This document shows positions 25,595 to 33,927 of a DNA stretch of 64,000 nt, piece after piece. Positions within the stretch are counted from its first letter, which is position 1; each line of letters begins with the position of its first letter. A program made the position numbers and the translations under genes. Source of the stretch: Moraxella osloensis (GTDB lineage: Bacteria; Pseudomonadota; Gammaproteobacteria; Pseudomonadales; Moraxellaceae); assembly GCF_009867135.1 (NCBI RefSeq), contig NZ_CP047226.1:558001-622000 (forward strand), read 5' to 3'. The notes beneath the pieces were generated by a model. That model saw only the letters and a program-made list of their open reading frames with translations. It ran no database searches and had not been told where the DNA came from.

Positions 25595-25933
25595 ATGACT
25601 GATATGAACCAAACTGACATCGAACAAACCATCCGTGACCAAATCGCTCAACACAGCGTATTGCTTTACATGAAAGGCACGCCACAGTTCCCACAATGTG
25701 GTTTTTCTGCACGTGCGGTGGATGTATTAACCCAAATTGGTCGCCCATTTGCGTTTGTCAATATTCTTGAAAACCCAGAAATCCGTGCAACTTTGCCACA
25801 GATTGCTAACTGGCCAACTTTTCCACAATTATGGGTGGCAGGTGAGCTGATTGGCGGCAGTGATATTATCTATCAAATGTTCCAAGACGGTGAATTACAA
25901 CCCCTAATTGAAGCCAATAGCCCAGCGGTTTAG
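25595..25933 (+). CDS. grxD: Monothiol glutaredoxin, Grx4 type
   Basis: 112 residues with the CGFS active site (Cys35) in KGTPQFPQCGFS, the WPTFPQLW segment and GGSDII. It binds and transfers [2Fe-2S] clusters with glutathione. A longer frame opens at 25529, but AAAGGAATTTCAT precedes the ATG at 25595. A TATAAT at 25501-25506 is a plausible -10 box. dnaX follows after 65 bp with no terminator, so read-through is possible. Confidence 0.95.
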   Translation: MTDMNQTDIEQTIRDQIAQHSVLLYMKGTPQFPQCGFSARAVDVLTQIGRPFAFVNILENPEIRATLPQIANWPTFPQLWVAGELIGGSDIIYQMFQDGELQPLIEANSPAV

Positions 25934-25998
25934 TTTTACTACGAGTGGGTTAAGGTTATTTCTTTTTTTAACGTTTTTGTTGTCATGTATCCATAACC

Positions 25999-28083
25999 AT
26001 GTATCAAGTCCTAGCACGCAAATATCGTCCAAAAAACTTCCATGAGCTGCTGGGACAAGAACATGTGTCCAAAGCATTAATCAATGCCATCCATAACCAG
26101 CGCTTGCATCATGCTTATCTATTTACGGGTACGCGCGGCGTCGGCAAAACTACCATTGCGCGTATTTTGGCAAAATGCCTTAACTGTGAGACAGGGGTGA
26201 CAAGCGAGCCTTGTGGCGTATGTGGTGTATGCCAATCCATCGATAGTGGTCGCTTTATTGATTTGATTGAGATTGATGCGGCATCACGTACCAAAGTTGA
26301 AGATACCCGTGAATTACTCGACAACGTACCGTATGCACCAACGCAAGGTCGCTACAAAGTCTATCTAATTGATGAAGTGCATATGCTATCGACGCATAGT
26401 TTTAATGCGCTACTCAAGACCCTCGAAGAGCCGCCAGCGCATGTGAAGTTTCTGCTTGCGACCACAGACCCACAAAAACTGCCCATTACCATCATCTCGC
26501 GTTGTCTGCAATTTGTACTCAGACCTTTGCCGCAAGTGGCGTTAGCTGAATATCTTGGTACGATTCTGAACAAAGAACAAATCAGCTACGAGCCTGATGC
26601 CTTATGGCAGCTATCGAGCAGTGCCAAAGGCTCCGTGCGCGATGCGTTGTCACTCACTGATCAAGCCATTGCATTTGGCAATGGCAATGTCACAGATGAA
26701 GTGATTCGCCAGATGCTTGGCTTAATTGACCAAGCCGATGTCATCGCTATCCTTGCTAATATTTATCAGCAAAATACCCAGCAGCTGACGCAATCCATTC
26801 AGCTTCTGCGTGAGCAGGTGGTGGATGCCAAAGCCGTATTTGACAGGTTGGCTGAGACGCTACATCAATTGGCCATTTTGCAGGCCTTGCCAAATTTTGA
26901 TTTGCAAATCAATCGCCAGCAAAGCGAGCAATTGCAACAACTGGCTCAGCAGTTACCTGCAGAGCTATTACAGCTATATTATGACATTGTGGTAAAAAGC
27001 CGTGAAAACTTGGCATTAGCCAATACGCCGATGCAAGCGCTCGAGATGTGTTTGCTACGCTTGATGGCGTTCAAGCCGCTTCGTCGTAATCAAATTCCGC
27101 TTCGTCCGTCAATCGCTAATAACCTTGATTCTCAAAGTCCCGATTCTCAAAGTCCTGATTCTCAACTTGTTGACACAACGCCTAGCGAAGCCATACAAAG
27201 TGCAAAGTCTTCAGTAATGGCTGAAGATAGCTTACAAGTAACCTCCGAGCAGAGTGATGACAACTTATCGAATGACAATCTGCTCAAATCTGCGTCAAAC
27301 GTCGATGATAGCATTGAACAAATCATTGAACAAGGCACTGAACAACAGGCATTTGATGATAGCTATTTAATATCTATCGATGAAGCCGCGGTCAATACTA
27401 CCATACAGCAAACGCCACCCATAGAAGACGATGCCATTGCCAATCGCTCATCTGACTTGCAACCCAGTGTCAGTCATCATGAAACTAGCATGCCTGGCAT
27501 TGTTACCGCACCTGCTATGGTTACGGAAGATAGCAACCCGATAAAAAAAAATGCGCCAGCACCAGTCGCCCTAGCTAGCAATGTTAATGCTGACAATCCC
27601 CAACACATGAGAGGGGAAGAGGGTAATGATATTGCTGATGTATCGCCACTGGCGTTGCTCAAACCCACTGATGTACCACTTGAGGGCGAATGGACGCCTG
27701 CCAAATGGGATTATTGGGTGTTTAATGCCCGTGAGCAAGGCTGGCTCGATGATGATGAATTAGTGCTTGCCAAACGCGGGGTGATGACGGGCGAGATTCA
27801 TGGGGTTAGCCAATTTGTGACCGAACAAAGCTTTTTGACCCATACCGCAACTTTTGATAATTTTTGCCAAAAACTTCGACAGCTTTTTGAGGGTATTGAT
27901 ATTCGTTTGGCGGAGTCGGCAAGTAATTTTCAAGCGCTAGAGAAATTAAAACCAGAAGCGCTACAAGAAGCCCGCGAAAAACTAGCGTTACAACAAGCTA
28001 CCCAACAGCTTGAACAACAAGCAGTTACCCAGGCGCTGTTGCAGCAACACGCCTCGATTAGCTCTGTTAAGTTAATTCAATAA
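25999..28083 (+). CDS. dnaX: DNA polymerase III subunits gamma and tau
   Basis: 694 residues (tau). The clamp-loader ATPase has GTRGVGKTT (43-51), a zinc site (Cys63, Cys72, Cys75, Cys78) and DEVHMLS. A Gln/Ser/Asp-rich linker (~370-560) contains a SPDSQ repeat. A C-terminal domain (555-694, WDYWVFNAREQGWLDDDELVLAKRG) should bind polymerase alpha. An A9 run at 27543-27551, just before that domain, gives a stop within eight or nine codons in either other frame, which could generate the shorter gamma form. It loads the sliding clamp at the replication fork. No clear ribosome site precedes the ATG. Confidence 0.95.
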   Translation: MYQVLARKYRPKNFHELLGQEHVSKALINAIHNQRLHHAYLFTGTRGVGKTTIARILAKCLNCETGVTSEPCGVCGVCQSIDSGRFIDLIEIDAASRTKVEDTRELLDNVPYAPTQGRYKVYLIDEVHMLSTHSFNALLKTLEEPPAHVKFLLATTDPQKLPITIISRCLQFVLRPLPQVALAEYLGTILNKEQISYEPDALWQLSSSAKGSVRDALSLTDQAIAFGNGNVTDEVIRQMLGLIDQADVIAILANIYQQNTQQLTQSIQLLREQVVDAKAVFDRLAETLHQLAILQALPNFDLQINRQQSEQLQQLAQQLPAELLQLYYDIVVKSRENLALANTPMQALEMCLLRLMAFKPLRRNQIPLRPSIANNLDSQSPDSQSPDSQLVDTTPSEAIQSAKSSVMAEDSLQVTSEQSDDNLSNDNLLKSASNVDDSIEQIIEQGTEQQAFDDSYLISIDEAAVNTTIQQTPPIEDDAIANRSSDLQPSVSHHETSMPGIVTAPAMVTEDSNPIKKNAPAPVALASNVNADNPQHMRGEEGNDIADVSPLALLKPTDVPLEGEWTPAKWDYWVFNAREQGWLDDDELVLAKRGVMTGEIHGVSQFVTEQSFLTHTATFDNFCQKLRQLFEGIDIRLAESASNFQALEKLKPEALQEAREKLALQQATQQLEQQAVTQALLQQHASISSVKLIQ
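27543..27551 (+). promoter_or_regulatory. A9 slippage run inside dnaX
   Basis: Reading frame: ata aaa aaa aat. A -1 shift (or an added A) gives KCASTSRPS then stop. Losing one A gives MRQHQSP then stop. The truncated products of ~524 residues would lack the C-terminal tau domain. Confidence 0.6.
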
Positions 28084-28310
28084 TTCAATTTAATTTATAT
28101 AAATTCTAATTTTTACTTTTTTAACAGACTAGTAATTGAAGAAAACCAATATTTGTTAAGAAAATCAATAAAATACAATATTAAATAGTTGAAAAAATAT
28201 TAATAATTTTAGTTAATAAATCCCGATGTCGTTTAATTTATCTTGCTAATAACGTATAATACATCAGCTTTTAACAGTGACTTTGATTAAGTGATAAAAT
28301 TGGGTGAAAT

Positions 28311-29210
28311 ATGCTTGATAATTTAAGAGGCATGGCGGTTTTTGCAAGTGTTGTACGTCATGCTTCATTTAGTGGTGCTGCAAAAGAACTGGGCATAACA
28401 ACAAGTGCGGTTAGTCAACAAATCCGCTCGTTAGAAAACGATATGGGTGTGGTGTTATTGCATCGCTCGACTCGTAAGTTAAGCTTAACAGAAGCAGGCA
28501 CTAGTTTTTATGAGAGTGCCAAAGATGTGGTTGCGGCAGCCGAACAAGGTCGTATCCGTGTTAATCAATTACGCGATGAGTTAGCAGGGAACTTGCGCAT
28601 TGCGACCACGCCAGAATTGGGTGTGAATCATATTTTACCGGCGCTGTCGACTTGGATTTCGGCGCATGATGATTTAACCATCCATTTTGAAGCGGACAAT
28701 CAGTATGTTGACTTGATTGAAGAGCGTATCGATATCGCCCTTCGGATGTCACCAAACCTTACTGACAGTAGTTTATCGGCGTTTCCTTTGACCGAGATAC
28801 GTCAATTGCTGGTGGCTTCACCGCATTTTTTACGTCAAAATGAAAAATTGACCGAGCCAAAAGATTTGGCCAAACTCAATATGATTGGTATTAGCCTTAT
28901 CAAAGATCCCAATCAAGTCGATATGATCAATGTGGAAACAGGTAAAAAATCACGCGTGCGTATGCCAACGCGTATTCAAACCAACAACATTATGCTTGCT
29001 ACGACCCTTGCCAAAGAAGGGCATGGCGTTGCCCGTATCATGTCACTCGATATCCAAAAAGAATTGGCAAATGGCGATCTAGTAGAGGTATTGCCAGGTT
29101 ACCAGTTACCAAGTTATATGCTGTATGCGGTAACACCCAGACATGAACAACAACCTGCGAAGGTGACGCGCTGTCTTGAAGTATTGACTAAGTATTTTGC
29201 TAAAGTTTAG
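28311..29210 (+). CDS. LysR-family transcriptional regulator (CrgA/AaeR-like)
   Basis: 299 residues. The N-terminal winged helix reads MAVFASVVRHASFSGAAKELGITTSAVSQQIRSLE, followed by the periplasmic-binding-protein-like effector domain (LRIATTPELGVNHILPAL...). The domain order and C-terminal region match the CrgA/AaeR branch, which respond to aromatic or small carboxylate effectors. The target is unknown: no divergently transcribed gene adjoins it, because upstream is dnaX on the same strand. It is monocistronic, with a bidirectional terminator after it. Confidence 0.85.
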   Translation: MLDNLRGMAVFASVVRHASFSGAAKELGITTSAVSQQIRSLENDMGVVLLHRSTRKLSLTEAGTSFYESAKDVVAAAEQGRIRVNQLRDELAGNLRIATTPELGVNHILPALSTWISAHDDLTIHFEADNQYVDLIEERIDIALRMSPNLTDSSLSAFPLTEIRQLLVASPHFLRQNEKLTEPKDLAKLNMIGISLIKDPNQVDMINVETGKKSRVRMPTRIQTNNIMLATTLAKEGHGVARIMSLDIQKELANGDLVEVLPGYQLPSYMLYAVTPRHEQQPAKVTRCLEVLTKYFAKV

Positions 29211-29247
29211 CGGTTGGACGGTCAGTAGTAGCAATAGACAGTGTAAT

Positions 29248-29280
29248 AAAAAGCGAATAGTGAAGGCTATTCGCTTTTTT
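29248..29280. terminator. Bidirectional terminator
   Basis: AAGCGAATAG / CTATTCGCTT, flanked by an A run and a T run, serves the LysR gene and the convergent lipoprotein gene. Confidence 0.85.
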
Positions 29281-29304
29281 ATTGAGGCTGAGGCGGTATA
29301 GCCA

Positions 29305-31620
29305 CTAAGGCTGTCTGTCAGGCGGCGCTTGGGTGACACCATAGCGAGTAAGTTGTTGATGTAGGATGCGACGTAACTCCAAAATCGCCTGCGGGCTGGT
29401 ATGGACATTGTGACGACCGGTAAGCACTTTTTCAGATTCCACGCCTTCTAAATGCGAGCTGTTGTACGGCACAATACCATCGGAGACACGGTCGGTTGCC
29501 CCATATTTCACCGATTCTAAGCGTTGCTTTTTCTCATCCAGACTTTGTTTGGCTTGCGCCAGACTCGTGGTGTTATACAGATTGGTCTCTGTGGCGGGTT
29601 TCACGGTCGCGGTTGTATTGTCATTTTTCAAAGATGTTATGGATGCGGATACATCATCAGTAGTGCTATTGGCTGCCTTAGCGGTAAACTGATTGAGCGC
29701 ATTGGACAAATCCTTATCATCAGTGGCGATGATGTTATTGACCGCAACATTGGGCGCGATTTTGACATCTGCCGTTAATTGGTTAAAGTAAGAGTGGCTG
29801 CTCAACTGGCTGGCGCCATTTTCCAAAAATAGCTGTGCCAGCGGATTGCTTGAAACCACCCCTTCAGTAAATAACGAATTTAAATTGCTATACACGGTGC
29901 GGATAAACCCTTCCGGTAGCGAGATGATACGGCGCAAACTGCGAGTAAACCAGCGATCGGCATAATCGGTACCGCGAAATGGTGAAGAGATAAAAATCGC
30001 GCGATCGACTTGCGGCAGGGCTTGAAGTTTAAAGCGGTCACTGAGCGTTTTGTTTTGTGCATGACGGACAAATGCGGCATAGCCTGCTGAAAAATTATTC
30101 AGCTGTGAGTAATTGGCAACCAGCGATTCGACTTTGGGCGTCAAGTCATCATTCGATACCAACAACCGCCCAATCACCCCACCCATACTATGACCAATCA
30201 GCACCGAATGCTGGCTGGCAACGTCCTGCTGCTCAGGGTCGACGGTTTTAAAAGCGCGTTCAATCAAGTCATAAATTTGGTGGCGGTTTTCCAGAATCGG
30301 GATATTGGTTGGATAAAAAATCTGCCAAACTTGGAAATTTTCGCGAAGTTTTGGGTCATTAAAAATGTCATTCGTCAGTCCAATCCAAGTTTCAGGACTT
30401 GATGCCAACCCATGCATCATGATAATCACGCGCTTATTAGGATTGTAAGGCTCAAGCATAAATAAATGCGGCTGGGTCTGCTGATAGGGCGAGGCGAACA
30501 AACTTAGATAGCTGATATTGCCTAGGCGGTTGTCCTGTGACCATAAGCCATAGGCTGCCGAAAAATTCGCCGATAGCGCAAAATCTTTGTTGAGTATAGA
30601 GACACTTTTAAAGTGATAGGGATCATAAATATTGAGCGAAAAATCGGTGGTTTTTTGCAACTCATCAATGGTATTGCCTTTGGGCACCAACACCGCAGTC
30701 ATAGGCAAATGCCCTGTTTGGTGGATACGTTCTTCTAGCGGTGTATCATTGGCATAGTGTTGCAACAAGTCAATAATCACCGCCGTATTGATGCGCCTAT
30801 TGAGCAGTGCCACATAATTGATGCCAAAGCCATCGCGGCGACTGATGGTGTTAAATTTTGATAAATCAATCTGGTAGCTTGAGATCAACTTCATCGATGC
30901 CGATTTATCAGTAAACGGTTGTCCATTGATACTGACACGCAGTTTGTTGCGAGTGATTTGATAATTTTCTGCCATTTTTTGATGATACAGGCGATCACCT
31001 AACGCATCGATGGCAGCGTAATACAAGTCCTGAATTTGGGTCTCGCGTTGTTTTGGTAGATAATACAATTGTGACGGTTGTTGATTGACGACGGTTGGAT
31101 TGAGGATATCGTACATCAAATAAATGTAAGAAAACCGAATCGATTGCAGCATATCGTCTTGAAAGGCAGTGGTACAAGAGATTTCATCGGGTTTGGGCGC
31201 TACAACGTCGGTCTTGCCAACCAAATCTTTGGCATAGTCTGTAGCCAAATCTTTTGGCGGATTGGTACAAGTTTTGGCTTGCTGGCGCTGCTGGGCAGAG
31301 GCGTAAAACAGCTCACTAATTGCGCCATAAATCCCTTTATCGGTATTAAGATCCGCTTGCTTGAGCATCACTACACAGGCAGGCATGTTTACCAAGCATT
31401 TTTCTTCATCTAAACCTGCCTGCACTAAACGGCTTTTGGTGTCAGAACTCAATCGGCTGCCCGATAACACGCTGACGCGCTGATCTATGATGGCTCTTGC
31501 AGTATCGCGGCTACCGATTTTGGTGGTGGCGCAGCCAGTAAGGGTGATGATAGTAACCAATGTCGTCGCTGTGATGAAAGACTTTTGACAAAATCTAGTA
31601 GATTGGTTTGTTAGCGGCAT
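29305..31620 (-). CDS. Alpha/beta-hydrolase lipoprotein (esterase/lipase-like)
   Basis: 771 residues. The lipobox LTGC gives lipidation at Cys30, so it is anchored in the inner or outer membrane. The hydrolase part begins near 395 (VIIMMHGLASSPETW, oxyanion loop 402-412) with the nucleophile elbow GHSMG (Ser478). The 370-residue N-terminal region is specific to a group of large bacterial lipase-like lipoproteins. A low-complexity Asn/Thr/Ala segment lies near 680-720. The substrate is unknown; a lipid or ester is likely. Monocistronic. Confidence 0.8.
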   Translation of the reverse strand: MPLTNQSTRFCQKSFITATTLVTIITLTGCATTKIGSRDTARAIIDQRVSVLSGSRLSSDTKSRLVQAGLDEEKCLVNMPACVVMLKQADLNTDKGIYGAISELFYASAQQRQQAKTCTNPPKDLATDYAKDLVGKTDVVAPKPDEISCTTAFQDDMLQSIRFSYIYLMYDILNPTVVNQQPSQLYYLPKQRETQIQDLYYAAIDALGDRLYHQKMAENYQITRNKLRVSINGQPFTDKSASMKLISSYQIDLSKFNTISRRDGFGINYVALLNRRINTAVIIDLLQHYANDTPLEERIHQTGHLPMTAVLVPKGNTIDELQKTTDFSLNIYDPYHFKSVSILNKDFALSANFSAAYGLWSQDNRLGNISYLSLFASPYQQTQPHLFMLEPYNPNKRVIIMMHGLASSPETWIGLTNDIFNDPKLRENFQVWQIFYPTNIPILENRHQIYDLIERAFKTVDPEQQDVASQHSVLIGHSMGGVIGRLLVSNDDLTPKVESLVANYSQLNNFSAGYAAFVRHAQNKTLSDRFKLQALPQVDRAIFISSPFRGTDYADRWFTRSLRRIISLPEGFIRTVYSNLNSLFTEGVVSSNPLAQLFLENGASQLSSHSYFNQLTADVKIAPNVAVNNIIATDDKDLSNALNQFTAKAANSTTDDVSASITSLKNDNTTATVKPATETNLYNTTSLAQAKQSLDEKKQRLESVKYGATDRVSDGIVPYNSSHLEGVESEKVLTGRHNVHTSPQAILELRRILHQQLTRYGVTQAPPDRQP

Positions 31621-31819
31621 GGTGATTTACTCGGCTAAAATAGAGCAAAAAAGGATAGAGCAATAATAGATAGCACAAAAAAATGTAGTGCAAAAAATCT
31701 GCCTATCACTGAATGATAGGGTGAAAAAAATCACCATGCTAAAATTCAACTATGATGGTGAATTAGCATGGTGACTTAGCAGTGATATTAAACCACGGCT
31801 AGGGTATGAACGCAAAAAA

Positions 31820-32872
31820 TTATTGAACGACTTTTGCAGGGATATCCCAAATGTAGTATTTACCGCTATTGACGATGCGTAATTGCTCATCGATATATGG
31901 GTTGTCTGGGTTTTTGGCTTTAAATTCCGTTAACCGTTGAATGGCACGGTCTTTTTTGTCATCCAATAAATCCGCTTGCGCCAAACTTTGCGTAGCTTCT
32001 AGATAACCCATTTTTTCGGCTTTTTCTAAGTATTTGGCACCTTCTTTAAAGCCGCCACCCTCAGCGAGCATTGCGCCATATAAGAAGTTGGCTTCTGCCG
32101 TGTCATTGAGCCTCACGGCACGGGCGATATAATTGCCTGCACGCACGGCATAATCAGAACCTAAATCCAGATTGCGACCCATGGCATTGAGTTTTGCTGC
32201 ACGCAGTAGTACCTCATAAGAGGCATTTGGATTTTGTGCGTAGGTTTCAATCCATGCGGTCAAGGATTTGAGTCGCTCAGTGGTATTGTAGCGCTCAGTA
32301 CGGCTCGAAAAAACAGGGGGATAGTGACGTGCCATTGGGGTGGCATAAGTAATAAAATCGTCTAACACGCTGACATCTAACGGTGTAATGTTATCCGTGG
32401 TTCGTGGAACCAAAACGGTTTTTATTGTTGAGATATTACTAAGCGTTAAAGTCGGCAGTGGGATATTGGCAAGATTTCGCGCTGAAATATCCGTGCCTAC
32501 CAATTGTACACTGTTGGTAGATGGATAAATAACGTTGGCAACCGTTGGGGCGGTCAAAACAGGCACTATCACTGAACCTGTATTTGAGGTGGCTGACGGG
32601 GGTGTCGTTTGCGGGGTAGTATTCTTCACGCTATTACTGACCGTATCAGCCGATTTTTCGGTTGATTTTTTGGTAGTTTTGGCTTTGGCAACGGTGGTTT
32701 TTTTAGTGGCTGTTGTCTGAGTAGCGGGTTTTGCCGTGGTGGTTTTGGTGGTGGTCGTCTTGGTCGTTGGTTTGGCGGTTGCAGCCATTGCTACAGTGGC
32801 ATTGGTTGCCATCAAAATAGCTAAGGTGTAGGCTAGGGGGGTATAGACTAGGGTTTTTACCATGTGAGTCAT
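31820..32872 (-). CDS. Secreted Thr/Lys-rich protein with TPR/Sel1-like repeats
   Basis: 350 residues from the ATG at 32872 (AAGGAAATTTCA ahead); a frame opening at 32917 is rejected. A signal peptide ends near AMA (~30). Residues ~31-75 are a low-complexity Ala/Lys/Thr tract (KPTTKTTTTKTTTAKPA...), then a Ser/Thr/Pro linker. Residues ~210-340 show helical repeats (ANFLYGAMLAEGGGFKEGAKYLEKAEKMGYLEATQSLAQ) like TPR/Sel1. No function is recognised. The tract resembles AlgP-type basic repeats, but here it is exported. Confidence 0.65.
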   Translation of the reverse strand: MTHMVKTLVYTPLAYTLAILMATNATVAMAATAKPTTKTTTTKTTTAKPATQTTATKKTTVAKAKTTKKSTEKSADTVSNSVKNTTPQTTPPSATSNTGSVIVPVLTAPTVANVIYPSTNSVQLVGTDISARNLANIPLPTLTLSNISTIKTVLVPRTTDNITPLDVSVLDDFITYATPMARHYPPVFSSRTERYNTTERLKSLTAWIETYAQNPNASYEVLLRAAKLNAMGRNLDLGSDYAVRAGNYIARAVRLNDTAEANFLYGAMLAEGGGFKEGAKYLEKAEKMGYLEATQSLAQADLLDDKKDRAIQRLTEFKAKNPDNPYIDEQLRIVNSGKYYIWDIPAKVVQ

Positions 32873-33089
32873 TGAAATTTCCTTAAAAAATTGGGTGGGA
32901 TAGATTGCACAAATCAATCAGCTTATCCCATAGCAACAATGTAAAGCAATAATGTAAAAATACTATCAAAAAAAAATAAAGTTATTGTTATATTTTTACG
33001 CCAAAAAAGCGCGCTTAAGCAAGATTATAGCAATAAACACGCCAGCAAACGATTGAGGCTGTCAGTCATGCCCAGTTAAACATGCTTGG

Positions 33090-33752
33090 TTAAATATGAT
33101 ACGCCACCGTTTTCATGCAGTTAGCCAAAAAACGCATCGTAGTTTTGATGGGTAGTGATAATGAGCTAGCACCTGACTCGACTGCTTTATCACGGTGGTG
33201 TAATTCTTCTTTATCCATTTGGCTTAAAATCTCAGCACTGCGTTTATCTTGTGCAGGCAGCTTGCCAATATGACTCTGTAAATGCTCGCTGACTTGGGTT
33301 TCTGTTTCTGCAACAAACCCTAGACTAAACTCATCAGAAATCAATCCCGCTACCGCACCCATGCCAAACGATAGCCCATACCAAAGCGGACTAAAAATAC
33401 TGGGATGGCTACCCAATTCATTTAACCGCGTCTCACACCATACTAAATGGTCAATCTCTTCTAGCGCAGATTGGTGCATGGCTTTTTTCACTGTTGCTTG
33501 CTTAGCGGTAAATGCTTGACCATGATACAGTCCTTGCGCGCACACTTCGCCAGTATGATTGATACGCATGAGACCCGCGACATGACGCGCTTCTTCCACG
33601 GATAGTTTTGGCACATCGGGGCTAGAAACAGGCAAAGGACGGGTGCTAAGATTGCTGTTTGGAATAAACGAGCGAATCGCCCGATCAAAGAAGACAATAT
33701 TGCGGTCTAGCTTACTGAGTGATAGGTTGTTTTGTACTGGTTCAATCGACAT
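33090..33752 (-). CDS. coq7: 2-polyprenyl-3-methyl-6-methoxy-1,4-benzoquinone monooxygenase (Coq7 family)
   Basis: 220 residues. The diiron ligands sit in RINHTGEVCAQGLYHGQ, SALEEIDHLVWCETRL, FVAETETQVSEHL and SQMDKEELHHRD. It performs the last hydroxylation of ubiquinone synthesis at the inner membrane; proteobacteria with Coq7 use it instead of UbiF. A TTG five codons upstream (33767) has GGAAA before it and is an alternative start; the ATG at 33752 is chosen by default. No other ubiquinone genes adjoin it. Confidence 0.93.
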   Translation of the reverse strand: MSIEPVQNNLSLSKLDRNIVFFDRAIRSFIPNSNLSTRPLPVSSPDVPKLSVEEARHVAGLMRINHTGEVCAQGLYHGQAFTAKQATVKKAMHQSALEEIDHLVWCETRLNELGSHPSIFSPLWYGLSFGMGAVAGLISDEFSLGFVAETETQVSEHLQSHIGKLPAQDKRSAEILSQMDKEELHHRDKAVESGASSLSLPIKTTMRFLANCMKTVAYHI

Positions 33753-33927
33753 AGGCGCTCTATTCAAAGTGTTTCCAATCGCTATTATGCGCAGAATATG
33801 GCGTTAATTCTACTCAATATCACAACTTTTGACTAGCAAATCTATGTAGCTGATGGGCGATTTGACTATTTTATAAAAATCCCGTGACAGGCTAGGCAAT
33901 TACGGGATGTTGTGTGATAACGATATA

